From contig JBDZVA010000003.1 of NCBI GenBank assembly GCA_040255465.1, positions 248,001 to 312,000 of the forward strand: 64,000 nt of DNA, read 5' to 3'. This document shows, in pieces, positions 9,795 through 18,197 of this stretch. The first letter of the stretch is position 1. Every line of letters starts with the position of its first letter. Below the pieces are notes generated by a model, which was not told where the DNA came from, searched no databases, and worked only from the letters and a program-made list of their open reading frames with translations. Source of the stretch: UBA5793 sp040255465. GTDB lineage: Bacteria; Planctomycetota; Phycisphaerae; Phycisphaerales; UBA5793. The position numbers and the translations under genes are program-made.

Positions 9795-10011
9795 CGGTGT
9801 GAGGATAGAGGGTCTGCGCGGCCCCGGTCGGGTGCATTGTGGAACATGTGCGCCAGCCTCCCTATCCTTGTCCGGCTCCGTGGACGATAACAGCCACTGG
9901 AAGACCACACCGAATCCGGTGGCTTAGCAAGGACGCGGTCCGCGTCCGAAGACATTCCGGTTTCAAGGGCACCGGAAGCCCGAACACTCCGGAATCAGAG
10001 AATCACTCTAT

Positions 10012-11364
10012 ATGAAGTTTGCAGAATTGGGGCTCATCGAGCCCATCGTTCGTGCTGTGGCCGCCGAAGGTTACACCACTCCCACCCCCATCCAATCCAA
10101 GGCCATTCCCGAGGTCCTCGCCGGTCGAGACCTGCTCGGATGCGCCCGCACCGGCACCGGCAAAACCGGCGCCTTTGCCATGCCCATCCTGCACCGTCTT
10201 GCCTCGGCTCGCTCCGAGCGTCCTGAGAACGGCCGCCGCAACGGCCGACGAAACGACCACCAATCCTCGCGTCTGCCTCGTGCCCTCATCCTCGCCCCGA
10301 CCCGCGAACTTGCTTCGCAGATCCTCGAGAGTTTCCGCACGTACGGCCGGCACCTCTCGCTTCGCCATGCGGCCATCTTCGGCGGCGTGAGCCAGTTCCA
10401 CCAGGTCCGCGCGCTGCGAGCCGGAGTCGATGTGCTCGCCGCCACGCCCGGTCGCCTCATGGATCTCATGGGGCAGGGCCTCGTTGATCTGAGCAAGGTT
10501 GAGGTGTTTGTCCTCGACGAAGCGGATCGCATGCTCGACATGGGCTTCATCAACGACATTCGCAAGATCATGGAGCGCGTGCCGACGCAGCGGCAGTCGC
10601 TGCTGTTCTCCGCCACGATGCCTGCCGAGATTCGCCGCCTGGCCGACTCGATGCTCAACGAACCCGTGTTCGTGCAGGTCGACCCCGCAGACTCCACGGC
10701 CACGGCCATCACACAGTCAGTCTACCACGTGTCGCGCAACAACAAGCCCGTGCTCCTCGAACGACTGCTCCGGGCCGGCGAGATGGATCGCACGCTCGTC
10801 TTCACCCGCACCAAGCATGGCGCGGACAAGGTCGTGCGCGTCCTCCAGCGCTGCGGCATCGGCGCGGTCGCCATACACGGCAACAAGAGCCAGAACGCCC
10901 GCACCCATGCCCTCAACGGATTCAAGAACGGCCGCTCGTCGGTCCTCGTCGCCACTGACATCGCCTCGCGCGGCATCGATGTCGATGAGATCACGCACGT
11001 CGTCAACTTCGATATTCCCAACCTGCCCGAGTCGTACGTGCACCGCATCGGTCGCACGGCCCGGGCCGGCGCGTCGGGCATTGCCGTGTCATTCTGCGAT
11101 CATGAGGAAGTCGGCGACCTCAAGGCCATCGAGCGCCTGATCAAGCAGCCCATCGATGTCAAAGACGATCATTCCGATCTCACCCACGCCGCGCCGACGC
11201 ACATCCCGCCGCAGACCAGGAACGGTTCATCGCGCCAAGGCGGCCGCCAGTCCTACAGGGGCGGCGGTGGCGGCGGTCGACGGCGGGGCGGCAACGCGGG
11301 ACCGGCGACAGCCTCGCGCGGACCGCGCCGCGGACGATCGTCTCGATCCGGCAGCGCACGCTGA
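10012..11364 (+). CDS. rhlE: DEAD-box RNA helicase, RhlE type
   Basis: 450 aa. All DEAD-box motifs are present in order: Q motif (GYTTPTPIQ), Walker A ARTGTGKT (about 44-51), PTRELA, TPGR, DEAD, SAT, then in the second domain a TRTKHGAD segment, ATDIASRGID and HRIGRTARAG. The C-terminal ~75 residues are a basic G/R/S-rich tail typical of RhlE-type helicases and likely binds RNA. Role: ATP-driven unwinding in ribosome assembly or RNA decay, often cold induced. A strong shared terminator follows. Confidence 0.95.
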   Translation: MKFAELGLIEPIVRAVAAEGYTTPTPIQSKAIPEVLAGRDLLGCARTGTGKTGAFAMPILHRLASARSERPENGRRNGRRNDHQSSRLPRALILAPTRELASQILESFRTYGRHLSLRHAAIFGGVSQFHQVRALRAGVDVLAATPGRLMDLMGQGLVDLSKVEVFVLDEADRMLDMGFINDIRKIMERVPTQRQSLLFSATMPAEIRRLADSMLNEPVFVQVDPADSTATAITQSVYHVSRNNKPVLLERLLRAGEMDRTLVFTRTKHGADKVVRVLQRCGIGAVAIHGNKSQNARTHALNGFKNGRSSVLVATDIASRGIDVDEITHVVNFDIPNLPESYVHRIGRTARAGASGIAVSFCDHEEVGDLKAIERLIKQPIDVKDDHSDLTHAAPTHIPPQTRNGSSRQGGRQSYRGGGGGGRRRGGNAGPATASRGPRRGRSSRSGSAR

Positions 11365-11394
11365 TCGAGCTGACGGCTCTCTCCACGATACCAC

Positions 11395-11427
11395 AAGGCG
11401 GCACGGGCGACTCGCCCGTGCCGCCTT
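11395..11427. terminator. bidirectional terminator
   Basis: Perfect 15-bp stem (starting AAGGCGGCACGG) with a 3-nt loop between the convergent helicase gene and the small membrane protein gene at 11430. Confidence 0.8.
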
Positions 11428-11429
11428 CG

Positions 11430-11849
11430 TTAAGCATGGTCGCCGAGATTCAACGGCTCGCAGCCGCGCCGCCGGCGCAACCAGTTGATGGGCCGATGAA
11501 CCCATCGCCGTCGCACCAGCCACCGCTCAAATCGATACTTGCCCGGACCATCCACCAGCAGCACACCGAGCACAATCGTCAGCACGCCCTGCCCGGGCAG
11601 CGCGAGCATGGCCACTCCCGCGAGGATGAACACGTAGCCCAGCATGTTCTTGCCAATGCGAAGGACGAGCCGCGCCACCGGATTCATCCCGGTCCAGCGA
11701 CTCGGCGACCGCTTGTCATTTGCGAAGTAGTCGGCGGGAATGCGCACCACCAGCGCCGGCATCAGCAGCAGACTGCCAACGAACACCACCACCGAGGCAA
11801 TGCTCAGGGCGAAGACCAGCAATTCATGGTGATCGATCCAGTTGATCAT
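11430..11849 (-). CDS. PGPGW-like small membrane protein
   Basis: 139 aa with an N-terminal membrane helix (~8-32), a polar middle, then a pair of helices around ~68-100 separated by LALPGQGVLTIVLG, which matches the LPGPG turn of the PGPGW (putative transmembrane protein) family with one substitution. The C-terminus is strongly basic (RRRR). Function unknown. Lies 23 bp downstream of the next gene on the same strand, so probably co-transcribed. Confidence 0.8.
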   Translation of the reverse strand: MINWIDHHELLVFALSIASVVVFVGSLLLMPALVVRIPADYFANDKRSPSRWTGMNPVARLVLRIGKNMLGYVFILAGVAMLALPGQGVLTIVLGVLLVDGPGKYRFERWLVRRRWVHRPINWLRRRRGCEPLNLGDHA

Positions 11850-11872
11850 GGGATCGATGGAGGTCGCGCCCG

Positions 11873-12328
11873 TCAGACTGCGGCCTGCGCTCCGATCTTC
11901 GTTTGAATAAACGAAGCCAGATTCTCGGCGTCATCCGAGCCGATGCGCACCGTCCGGCCGTTCACCTTGAGAAGCACGCACTCCCAGCCCCAGAGGTTGT
12001 ACGTCCAGCCGCGGCCCGGCACGTAGTGAATCCCCCAGCCATCGATGAACGAACTCTTCGCCGGCTGCACGAGGCTGATCTGGTCATACGCGACATGCTT
12101 GGAAAACAACGGGAGTGGACCGAAACGCACGAGCAGCGAATCACCTTCGTCCGCCACGGTCAGCGTGCAAAAGGACAGCGCCAGCAGAATCATCACGGCC
12201 CCGAAGAGGCCTCCGATCAGCAGGAAGCGCGCATCGCCGGAGTTGGCGATGGCGGCCACCCACGCCGTCACACCGATCAGCGCGAGCAACCATGAAATCG
12301 GTCCACGTTGCGTGTGCGAGTAGTGCAT
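11873..12328 (-). CDS. membrane protein with PH-like domain
   Basis: 151 aa from the ATG at 12328, backed by GGGAGGTG; upstream in-frame codons lack a site. Two hydrophobic helices (~12-55) are followed by a beta-rich domain with LLVRFGPLPLFSKHVAYDQI and GRTVRIGSDDAENL, the pattern of bacterial PH-like (bPH) domains that follow paired membrane helices. No known biochemical role. First gene of a two-gene unit with the PGPGW-like gene. Confidence 0.8.
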   Translation of the reverse strand: MHYSHTQRGPISWLLALIGVTAWVAAIANSGDARFLLIGGLFGAVMILLALSFCTLTVADEGDSLLVRFGPLPLFSKHVAYDQISLVQPAKSSFIDGWGIHYVPGRGWTYNLWGWECVLLKVNGRTVRIGSDDAENLASFIQTKIGAQAAV

Positions 12329-12489
12329 CAGAACACCTCCCGGAGCGACTCGCATCGACTCCACAATCATATTCCGATTTGACGGTGTCTCTTTTTGCGA
12401 TCTCAGTTTCGATTTGGCCGCCATCGCTTCGGCTCGTACCATCGTTGCGCAACGACGTGGTTTCCAACTCTACAAGAGAGGACGCACGA

Positions 12490-12681
12490 ATGACCCTGCT
12501 CGCCCTGTCCACCGGCTACGGCATCGTCGGCCTGATCATCTTCATCCTCGACATCATCGCGCTGGTCAGCGTTCTGAGCAGCAGCGCGTCGGTCGGCAAC
12601 AAGGTCCTCTGGGTCCTGCTCATTCTCTTCCTGCCCGTGATCGGCATGGTCCTGTACTTCCTGCTTGGCCGCTCCGCCTGA
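12490..12681 (+). CDS. PLDc_N small membrane protein
   Basis: 63 aa, ATG at 12490 preceded by AGAGAGGA. Two membrane helices separated by a short polar loop; ends ILFLPVIGMVLYFLLGRSA, the signature of the phospholipase-D-nuclease N-terminal (PLDc_N) family, where Pro-Val-Ile-Gly and Tyr are conserved. Such proteins occur alone or ahead of cardiolipin synthases; here alone. Function unknown. Confidence 0.85.
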   Translation: MTLLALSTGYGIVGLIIFILDIIALVSVLSSSASVGNKVLWVLLILFLPVIGMVLYFLLGRSA

Positions 12682-12707
12682 ACGTCGCGTCACCGCGAAT
12701 GCAAAAG

Positions 12708-12739
12708 AAACTCCCCGGCGCCCTTGCGCCGGGGAGTTT
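12708..12739. terminator. bidirectional terminator
   Basis: Perfect 14-bp stem AAACTCCCCGGCGC / GCGCCGGGGAGTTT with CCTT loop, A-rich on one side. It separates the PLDc_N gene (plus) and the secreted protein gene ending at 12771 (minus). Confidence 0.85.
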
Positions 12740-12770
12740 GAGCGTTCCATCTTGCGACGCGGTGCTGTCT

Positions 12771-13706
12771 TTACGGCAGTTGCGCCACGTTGCTTACCGT
12801 GCAGTTCGGGATGTCGTGCATCTGGAGATAACCACGGCATGCCGACGATCCAGCCTGTCCACTCCGGCTTCCACTGCCGTTGGAACCAGCCGGGAACGTG
12901 TTCACGAGACGGATGTTCCGGCTGCCGAGACCGAGAACGGTGCCGCGGCAGGGTCCGAACGGAATCACGAACGAACCCGTGTTGTTGGCGAAGATCAGCG
13001 CGACCGTCGAGCTGGGCTGCGCGCCGGACCAGTTCACCGTGACGCTGCCGGGGCACTGGCCAGAAACGCCAAGGGAGAATCCGCCCGAGCCGACTTCGGA
13101 GTAGGTGAAGTTGTCGAAATCGAACCCGAAGAAGCCGCCGTTGTTGCCGATGACGACCTGGGTGATATCACTCGCGTCGCTCACGAAGCCGAAGAAGGTG
13201 ATCGAACCAGGATACGCGTGATTGAAATGTTGCATCGGGCCCGAACTGAAAGAGATGAACACATCAAAGTCAGTTGATCCCAGCGAGCCGATATCAAAGC
13301 CGAACGCCCGGATGGCCCGCGGGGTATTCGGATCAGAGGTATGGAACTTCAGCGTGACCTCACGATCGGATGGATTGAAACCGTCGAGGAAGCCGCCGGT
13401 GTACCCTCCGCCTGCATCGATGTTAAAGAAGTTTCCTGATCCGACCGGCGTCGAGTACGTCACGCCCTCCTGGATTGTGCCGGGAAAGATGCCGATGCCC
13501 GGAAGGTTTGTCTCGGAATTCAACACGCCCGTGGTAATCGGGAAGTGGAAGGTCGGCGTGAAGTCTTCGACGGTCAATGGACCGCCCGCGGCCGCCTCGA
13601 AAGCGGGCCGATTGCTGTACTCTGTAATCACATCGCCCATCACCGAACCCACCGTGCCCAGCCCGGCCGCCACGATTGCCGACAGACCCAGAATCGACTT
13701 TCTCAT
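12771..13706 (-). CDS. secreted protein with lineage-type C-terminal module
   Basis: 311 aa, ATG at 13706 with GAAGGAG. A Sec signal peptide (~1-24, cleaved after GSVMG or nearby) precedes a beta-rich region resembling PEP-CTERM-like secreted planctomycetal proteins (GGYTGGFLDGFNPSDREVT). The last ~95 residues form a separate module with paired cysteines: GQCPGSVTVNWSGA, FGPCRGTVLGLG, SACRGYLQ, NCTVSNVAQLP. The same closing pattern C-x-x-SNVA is seen in the decayed gene at 27144. The module probably anchors or sorts proteins; this is inference. Confidence 0.85.
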   Translation of the reverse strand: MRKSILGLSAIVAAGLGTVGSVMGDVITEYSNRPAFEAAAGGPLTVEDFTPTFHFPITTGVLNSETNLPGIGIFPGTIQEGVTYSTPVGSGNFFNIDAGGGYTGGFLDGFNPSDREVTLKFHTSDPNTPRAIRAFGFDIGSLGSTDFDVFISFSSGPMQHFNHAYPGSITFFGFVSDASDITQVVIGNNGGFFGFDFDNFTYSEVGSGGFSLGVSGQCPGSVTVNWSGAQPSSTVALIFANNTGSFVIPFGPCRGTVLGLGSRNIRLVNTFPAGSNGSGSRSGQAGSSACRGYLQMHDIPNCTVSNVAQLP

Positions 13707-14009
13707 GCCGCTCTCCTTCTCCAGACCCGGTTCCGGCTCATCCCGCCTGCATTCACACGAAGCAGCGCCACGGAACGAATATCGCTGGTCAAGAACACGG
13801 GCGCCCCACTTGGGAGCTGTTGAGAAACAGTAGGCCACAATCCTGAGGAATTGCCAATGTTCCGGTTCCGAATCGGACACCATTGCGCAAGGAAATCAGA
13901 CCCGACCCGGCCAAGCGGGGCGGGCGGCAGCCATTCAGATCTCGCCGGGCGGCCGCTCCTGTTATCCTGACGTTTGCTGGGGAAGTGCCAGTGTCGGGCG
14001 CGTGGCGCC
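13707..14009. other. intergenic region, no gene seen
   Basis: About 300 bp between two minus-strand genes. No open frame with codon support, hairpin array or RNA gene found; it should contain the promoter of the secreted protein gene. Confidence 0.5.
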
Positions 14010-14960
14010 TCAGTGAGCCGGTGCATCGGTGGACGCACCGCGCTGCCGCACGTGGCGCGGCGGCAGGACGCGCGAAGCGAGGCCAACCAGCTCCAGCGCC
14101 TTGATCTCGTAGTACGAAATGTCCACCTCCCACCAGCGATGCTGGTTGGAGGCGCTGGCCGGGTCGTGGTGATGGTTGTTGTGCCAGCCTTCGCCGACCG
14201 TGAGCAGCGCCACGAGCCAGTTGTTGCGGCTCTCTTCACCGGTGTCATACGAGCGATAGCCGAACATGTGCGACAGCGAATTGACGGACCAGGTGATATG
14301 CCACACGACGACTGTGCGCACCAGCACGCCCCACACGAGCAGACTCAAACCAAACTGCGTCCCCGCCATCAAACGATCCACCCCCGGCCCGGCAAGCAGC
14401 GCGCCTGCCGCCATGCCAAGGAGCATGAACAGCGTCGCGTGCGCCAGATACACCCAGAAGACCAGCATTGGCTTCTTCTCGAGTTTCAGGTAGAACGGAT
14501 CTCGAATGAGATCCGGCACACTCCCCTGGTAGGCAGAGAGGGTGTGAATGCCGCTGTTGCGCAGCATCAGCCATCCCACGTGCGACCAGAGGAAATGCAC
14601 CAGCGGACTGTGCGGATCGGGTTCGGTGTCTGAGTGTTTGTGATGGTGTCGATGATTGGCCACCCACCGCGCCGGCGTGTCCTGCAGACAGCACAACGCG
14701 AGCACGACGAATCCGTATTCCACCCAGCGCGGCACATCGAAGCTCCGATGCGTCAGCAGGCGGTGGTAGCCGATATTGATCCCCTGACCAAAGACATGCA
14801 CGCCGATGATCATGACAACCACGCCGGTCCAACTGAAGAGCCAGGGCACGAACGCGGCCAGCGCGAGGCCGTGAATCAGCACGATGGGAATGGCGTAGAC
14901 CCAGAGGATCTGACCGGCCACCGTGGTGGGTCGAGAAAGGTGACCGGAAGAGTGGTTCAC
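14010..14960 (-). CDS. fatty acid desaturase (delta-9 acyl type)
   Basis: 316 aa integral membrane di-iron enzyme. Three histidine boxes in the order and spacing of delta-9 desaturases: YHRLLTHRSF (~65-74), NHRHHHKHSDTEPDPH (~100-115) and EGWHNNHHHDP (~255-265). Membrane helices flank them. It introduces a double bond into saturated acyl chains, using O2 and electrons from ferredoxin or cytochrome b5-type donors. Single gene; no regulator adjacent. The neighbouring peroxidase-type gene may deal with lipid peroxides, which is speculative. Confidence 0.93.
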   Translation of the reverse strand: MNHSSGHLSRPTTVAGQILWVYAIPIVLIHGLALAAFVPWLFSWTGVVVMIIGVHVFGQGINIGYHRLLTHRSFDVPRWVEYGFVVLALCCLQDTPARWVANHRHHHKHSDTEPDPHSPLVHFLWSHVGWLMLRNSGIHTLSAYQGSVPDLIRDPFYLKLEKKPMLVFWVYLAHATLFMLLGMAAGALLAGPGVDRLMAGTQFGLSLLVWGVLVRTVVVWHITWSVNSLSHMFGYRSYDTGEESRNNWLVALLTVGEGWHNNHHHDPASASNQHRWWEVDISYYEIKALELVGLASRVLPPRHVRQRGASTDAPAH

Positions 14961-15158
14961 CGGCCATTGTAGAACATTCCGCGACGCACCGCCTCACGCC
15001 GGGATCAGAATGACCGCATCAGCAACAGTCCCCTGAGCGACAAAATCGCACCCAACGGTCTCTCCGCCGCGTGAAGGTCGATCATTCATCCTGCGGAGGC
15101 AGGGGATTCTCTCGCCGGCTGCGTCCGCGCAAAGCAGCCTGTCGCGCGATGCGGCGGG

Positions 15159-16652
15159 TCAATCGCGATACTTCGCGTGGCATTCCTTGCAGGACGCCGT
15201 GATCTGATTGAACTGGGCGGACAGGTCTGCTGAATCTCGACGCCCGCCGGCCAACATATCTTCGAGCCCCTGCGCCAGGGCCATGTCTTTTCCGAGATGA
15301 TCAGCGAAATCGCTCTCCTCTCTCGTGGCCCGATCACCCGCACCAAGAAAGCGAAAGAGATCAGCCATGCGGGCCGCCTCCGCGACGGGGACCAGGTCGG
15401 GATGATCAGCCGGCGTCGCCCAGCCCGCTTTCTCGATCGCTTTCAGGTGTTCGGCGATTTCATCAATCTCCACCATCCCCTTCACAAAGCCCTTCGGCTG
15501 CGACACCTCAGGGAAATCCGCCACGACTGCGTCAATTACACTCGAATCGACCACTTTGGAATTGGCGGCACAGGCAAACAGACCCTTGTAGTCCGGTGCC
15601 GTGCCTGAGATGTGCATCCGCGCGAGGGCGGAATCTGGCGAGAGCCAGTCAAGACTCACGGCAATCGCCGCAGCAGCGCCGGCGCTGCGATGTTTGCCGT
15701 GATGGCAGTGGATGTAGACCGGGCCATTGGCGATCGCATCGCGAGTAGCTCGGACCAGTTCGAGCTTGCGCTCTTCGTCAAACCCGTTGTAGCCGATGGG
15801 CAGGTGGATGTAGCGCAGGCCGAACGTTTTCGCCTTATCAACACTGGGCGCCGCGCCATCGACGCTGATGATTGTCCTGACGCCCATGCCTGCCAGCGTT
15901 TCAAAACCATCATCGCCTTCGGGCGCGCTGCCGGAGATGAAGTCCTCGTGATACGCCACGACATTCTGCAATCCGGGATACTCGCGCACGGCGACATCGG
16001 TGACCTTCGGTCCCTCGATCGACTTGATCGAGCCGATCTTCTCATCCTGCGGCGGCAACTTGGCCAGTTGCTCCACGATGTCATCGATGAGCATCTCGGG
16101 CGTGGTTTTGCTGCGATAGTGCTTGACGACGTTGCCATCGGGACCAAGCAGGAACTTCTCGAAATTCCAGTTGATCTCACCCAGGCTGCCGCGCGTCTTC
16201 TTGGGATCGGTCAGCAACTTGTACAGCGGGCAGATGTCCTCACCCTTGACGGACACCTTCGAGAACATCTGAAAGTGCACATCATACTTGCCCGTGCAGA
16301 ATTCCTTGATCTGCTCGTCGGTGCCCGGTTCCTGCTTGCCGAAGTTGTTGGCGGGGAACCCGAGTATGACCAGCCCGCGCTTGGAGAACCGCTGGTGGAG
16401 TTGTTCGAGCCCCTCGTACTGTGGCGTGTAGCCGCACTTGCTCGCCACGTTAACCATGAGCACAACCTTGCCCTCATACCTGGCGAGGTTGATTTCCTTG
16501 CCGTCGATGTCCTTCATCTTGAAGTTCAGCGCAGCGGGTACGGTTGGCTCGGGGGCCGGCGCCACCGCCGGCGACGCCTCCTGCCGCGCCAGCGCCGACG
16601 AGCAGGCAACAAGAACAACCGAAGCGACGACAGCAAGAGATCGCAGGATCAT
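15159..16652 (-). CDS. GPx / CX5R phosphatase / CXXCH fusion lipoprotein
   Basis: 497 aa. Signal peptide with lipobox LVAC (Cys17), so probably a membrane-anchored periplasmic protein. Residues ~40-200: glutathione peroxidase fold with Cys73 (SKCGYT, Cys where animal enzymes have Sec), Gln107 (FGKQEP) and Trp162-Asn163 (INWNF), the full catalytic tetrad. Residues ~205-350: dual-specificity-phosphatase-like domain with HCHHGKHRS (Cys316...Arg322), a CX5R P-loop, and a GMGVRTIISVDG strand-turn. The last ~110 residues are helical and end CKECHAKYRD: a CXXCH heme site at 488-492, the position seen in cytochrome c'-type four-helix bundles. I know no characterised protein with this triple order. 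Start and frame are clean. Confidence 0.9.
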   Translation of the reverse strand: MILRSLAVVASVVLVACSSALARQEASPAVAPAPEPTVPAALNFKMKDIDGKEINLARYEGKVVLMVNVASKCGYTPQYEGLEQLHQRFSKRGLVILGFPANNFGKQEPGTDEQIKEFCTGKYDVHFQMFSKVSVKGEDICPLYKLLTDPKKTRGSLGEINWNFEKFLLGPDGNVVKHYRSKTTPEMLIDDIVEQLAKLPPQDEKIGSIKSIEGPKVTDVAVREYPGLQNVVAYHEDFISGSAPEGDDGFETLAGMGVRTIISVDGAAPSVDKAKTFGLRYIHLPIGYNGFDEERKLELVRATRDAIANGPVYIHCHHGKHRSAGAAAAIAVSLDWLSPDSALARMHISGTAPDYKGLFACAANSKVVDSSVIDAVVADFPEVSQPKGFVKGMVEIDEIAEHLKAIEKAGWATPADHPDLVPVAEAARMADLFRFLGAGDRATREESDFADHLGKDMALAQGLEDMLAGGRRDSADLSAQFNQITASCKECHAKYRD

Positions 16653-16953
16653 GATGAACTCCCAGAACGGCGGTCAGATGGTCAGGTAGGCGCGGGATCA
16701 TAGCGATGCGCCCCAGCCCGGAGCCGCAACAAATGCGGTCGGCCCCATGAGCCGGTTGCGACGCCCCCCGAAAATACCGGCAGTCGACCGCTCCGATGCG
16801 GGACCGCAGCCCACAAAAGCCGGATGCAGAATCGGTCGATAGCACCCTCTTGCACCACTGGTCCAACTGATCGGTCCGTGACTAACATGGAACGCTCGTG
16901 GGGCCTGGGCGTGATCGGCACTTCGTTATTCCCCGCATGAAGGATGGCAACCC
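16653..16953. other. divergent intergenic region
   Basis: About 300 bp between divergently transcribed genes. No gene, RNA or obvious repeat found; expected to hold promoters for both sides. Confidence 0.5.
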
Positions 16954-17814
16954 ATGGGGACCCTACGGACTCCCGAAGGATTCGGTACGACTCAGTTCAT
17001 CGCGGCCGCCTCACTGGCGGCGATGTTGTTCACCAACTCGACGTTGGCCCAGACCACACCGGCAACCGAGGCGCAGAAAGATCTCGCCGAATTTGGCGAC
17101 GCCGCTGTTCGTCCCGTTGATCGTCGCTTCACCTTTGTTGAAGAGACACTGCACGGCGCCCCTCCCGGCCACGTCGAATATGAGCAGTGGGTCACGTGGA
17201 AATCGCGCAGCCGCGCAGATCACGACTTCAACAAAGTCTCGTTCAAGCACGAAATCGAATACGGCCTGGCCGAGAACATCCACGTCGCACTCGAAGTCGC
17301 CGACTGGAGCTGGTTCGAGAACTCGATGACCAGCGGCACGTCCTACGACGCCTCGGGTGGCGAACTGAAGATCCGCTTCCTCGACCCGCGCACCGATCCC
17401 CTCGGCCTGGGCTGGAAGACCGAAGTCGGCATCGGCCGCGAGCGGCTCGAATGGGAGAATCGCCTCATCGTTGACAAGGTCGTCGACCAGTGGGAATTCG
17501 CCTATAACCTGATCCTCGGCGCCGACTGGGGTGGCGAAAAGTACTTCAACTACGACGAAAACGGCGGCGAAGTCGTGCAGTCGTTCGGCGTCTCGTACGA
17601 ACTCAATCCGAACTGGTACCTCGGCGCCGAAGTCCTCCACGAGATCCCCATGCCCGACTGGGACCCCGTCAGCGAGCACAACCTCTTCGTCGGCCCCAAC
17701 GTCGCCTACCACGGCAAGGGATGGGCGGTCGCCGCCACGGCGCTCTTCCAGGCGGTCGGCGCGGATGATGAGCCTCAACTCTTCGCCCGTTGCATCTTCG
17801 AGATCGATTTTTGA
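16954..17814 (+). CDS. barrel-like outer membrane protein
   Basis: 286 aa, ATG at 16954 with AAGGAT upstream. A signal peptide runs to about LAQ (residue 33). The mature part has repeated amphipathic strands with alternating aromatic residues (VEYEQWVTWKSRS, EIEYGLAENIHVALEVADW, VGPNVAYHGKGWAVAATALF) and a C-terminal CIFEIDF ending in Phe, as in outer membrane beta-barrels. Resembles planctomycetal/proteobacterial DUF6662-type proteins. Its stop overlaps the start of the heme lipoprotein gene, so both are probably made together. Confidence 0.8.
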   Translation: MGTLRTPEGFGTTQFIAAASLAAMLFTNSTLAQTTPATEAQKDLAEFGDAAVRPVDRRFTFVEETLHGAPPGHVEYEQWVTWKSRSRADHDFNKVSFKHEIEYGLAENIHVALEVADWSWFENSMTSGTSYDASGGELKIRFLDPRTDPLGLGWKTEVGIGRERLEWENRLIVDKVVDQWEFAYNLILGADWGGEKYFNYDENGGEVVQSFGVSYELNPNWYLGAEVLHEIPMPDWDPVSEHNLFVGPNVAYHGKGWAVAATALFQAVGADDEPQLFARCIFEIDF

Positions 17815-18173
17815 TTCGCGCCGTCGTTCATTCCGCACGCGGATGCGCAGCGGCGCTGGCGCTGCTGATCGCTTCAGGCTGCGCCACGCAGCCACCCCCA
17901 CTCGTCGATAGTGCGATCATCTTTGCCGGCGAATTGGGAGGCGCGGAGCCGGATCAGCTCCAGCGTGGCTATTCGTTCATGGTGATCGAGTGCGCTGACT
18001 GCCACCGTGCCGTGCATCCCAACGCGCATGCCATGTCGGGATGGGATGAGATACTCCCGCGCATGTTGCGCAAGGCCACGCTCGATGAACCCGCAGGGCG
18101 CGACATTCGAGCCTACATCTGGGCCGTGCAGAATGCACAGCCGAACGACTCCACACCACGGTCGATGTATTGA
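17811..18173 (+). CDS. heme-binding lipoprotein, CXXCH
   Basis: 120 aa if started at TTG 17811, which overlaps the upstream TGA stop (TTGA); another TTG seven codons earlier is possible. Signal peptide with lipobox IASGC. One CXXCH heme motif (ECADCHRAVHP) around residue 60 and a Met-rich helix after it (ILPRMLRKA) offering axial ligands. Small monoheme c-type cytochrome-like protein, periplasm or outer membrane face. Coupled to the barrel protein, suggesting a shared envelope redox function; this is inference. Confidence 0.78.
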   Translation: MIRAVVHSARGCAAALALLIASGCATQPPPLVDSAIIFAGELGGAEPDQLQRGYSFMVIECADCHRAVHPNAHAMSGWDEILPRMLRKATLDEPAGRDIRAYIWAVQNAQPNDSTPRSMY

Positions 18174-18197
18174 CTCGGCGCATCAACGACAGCCCGG

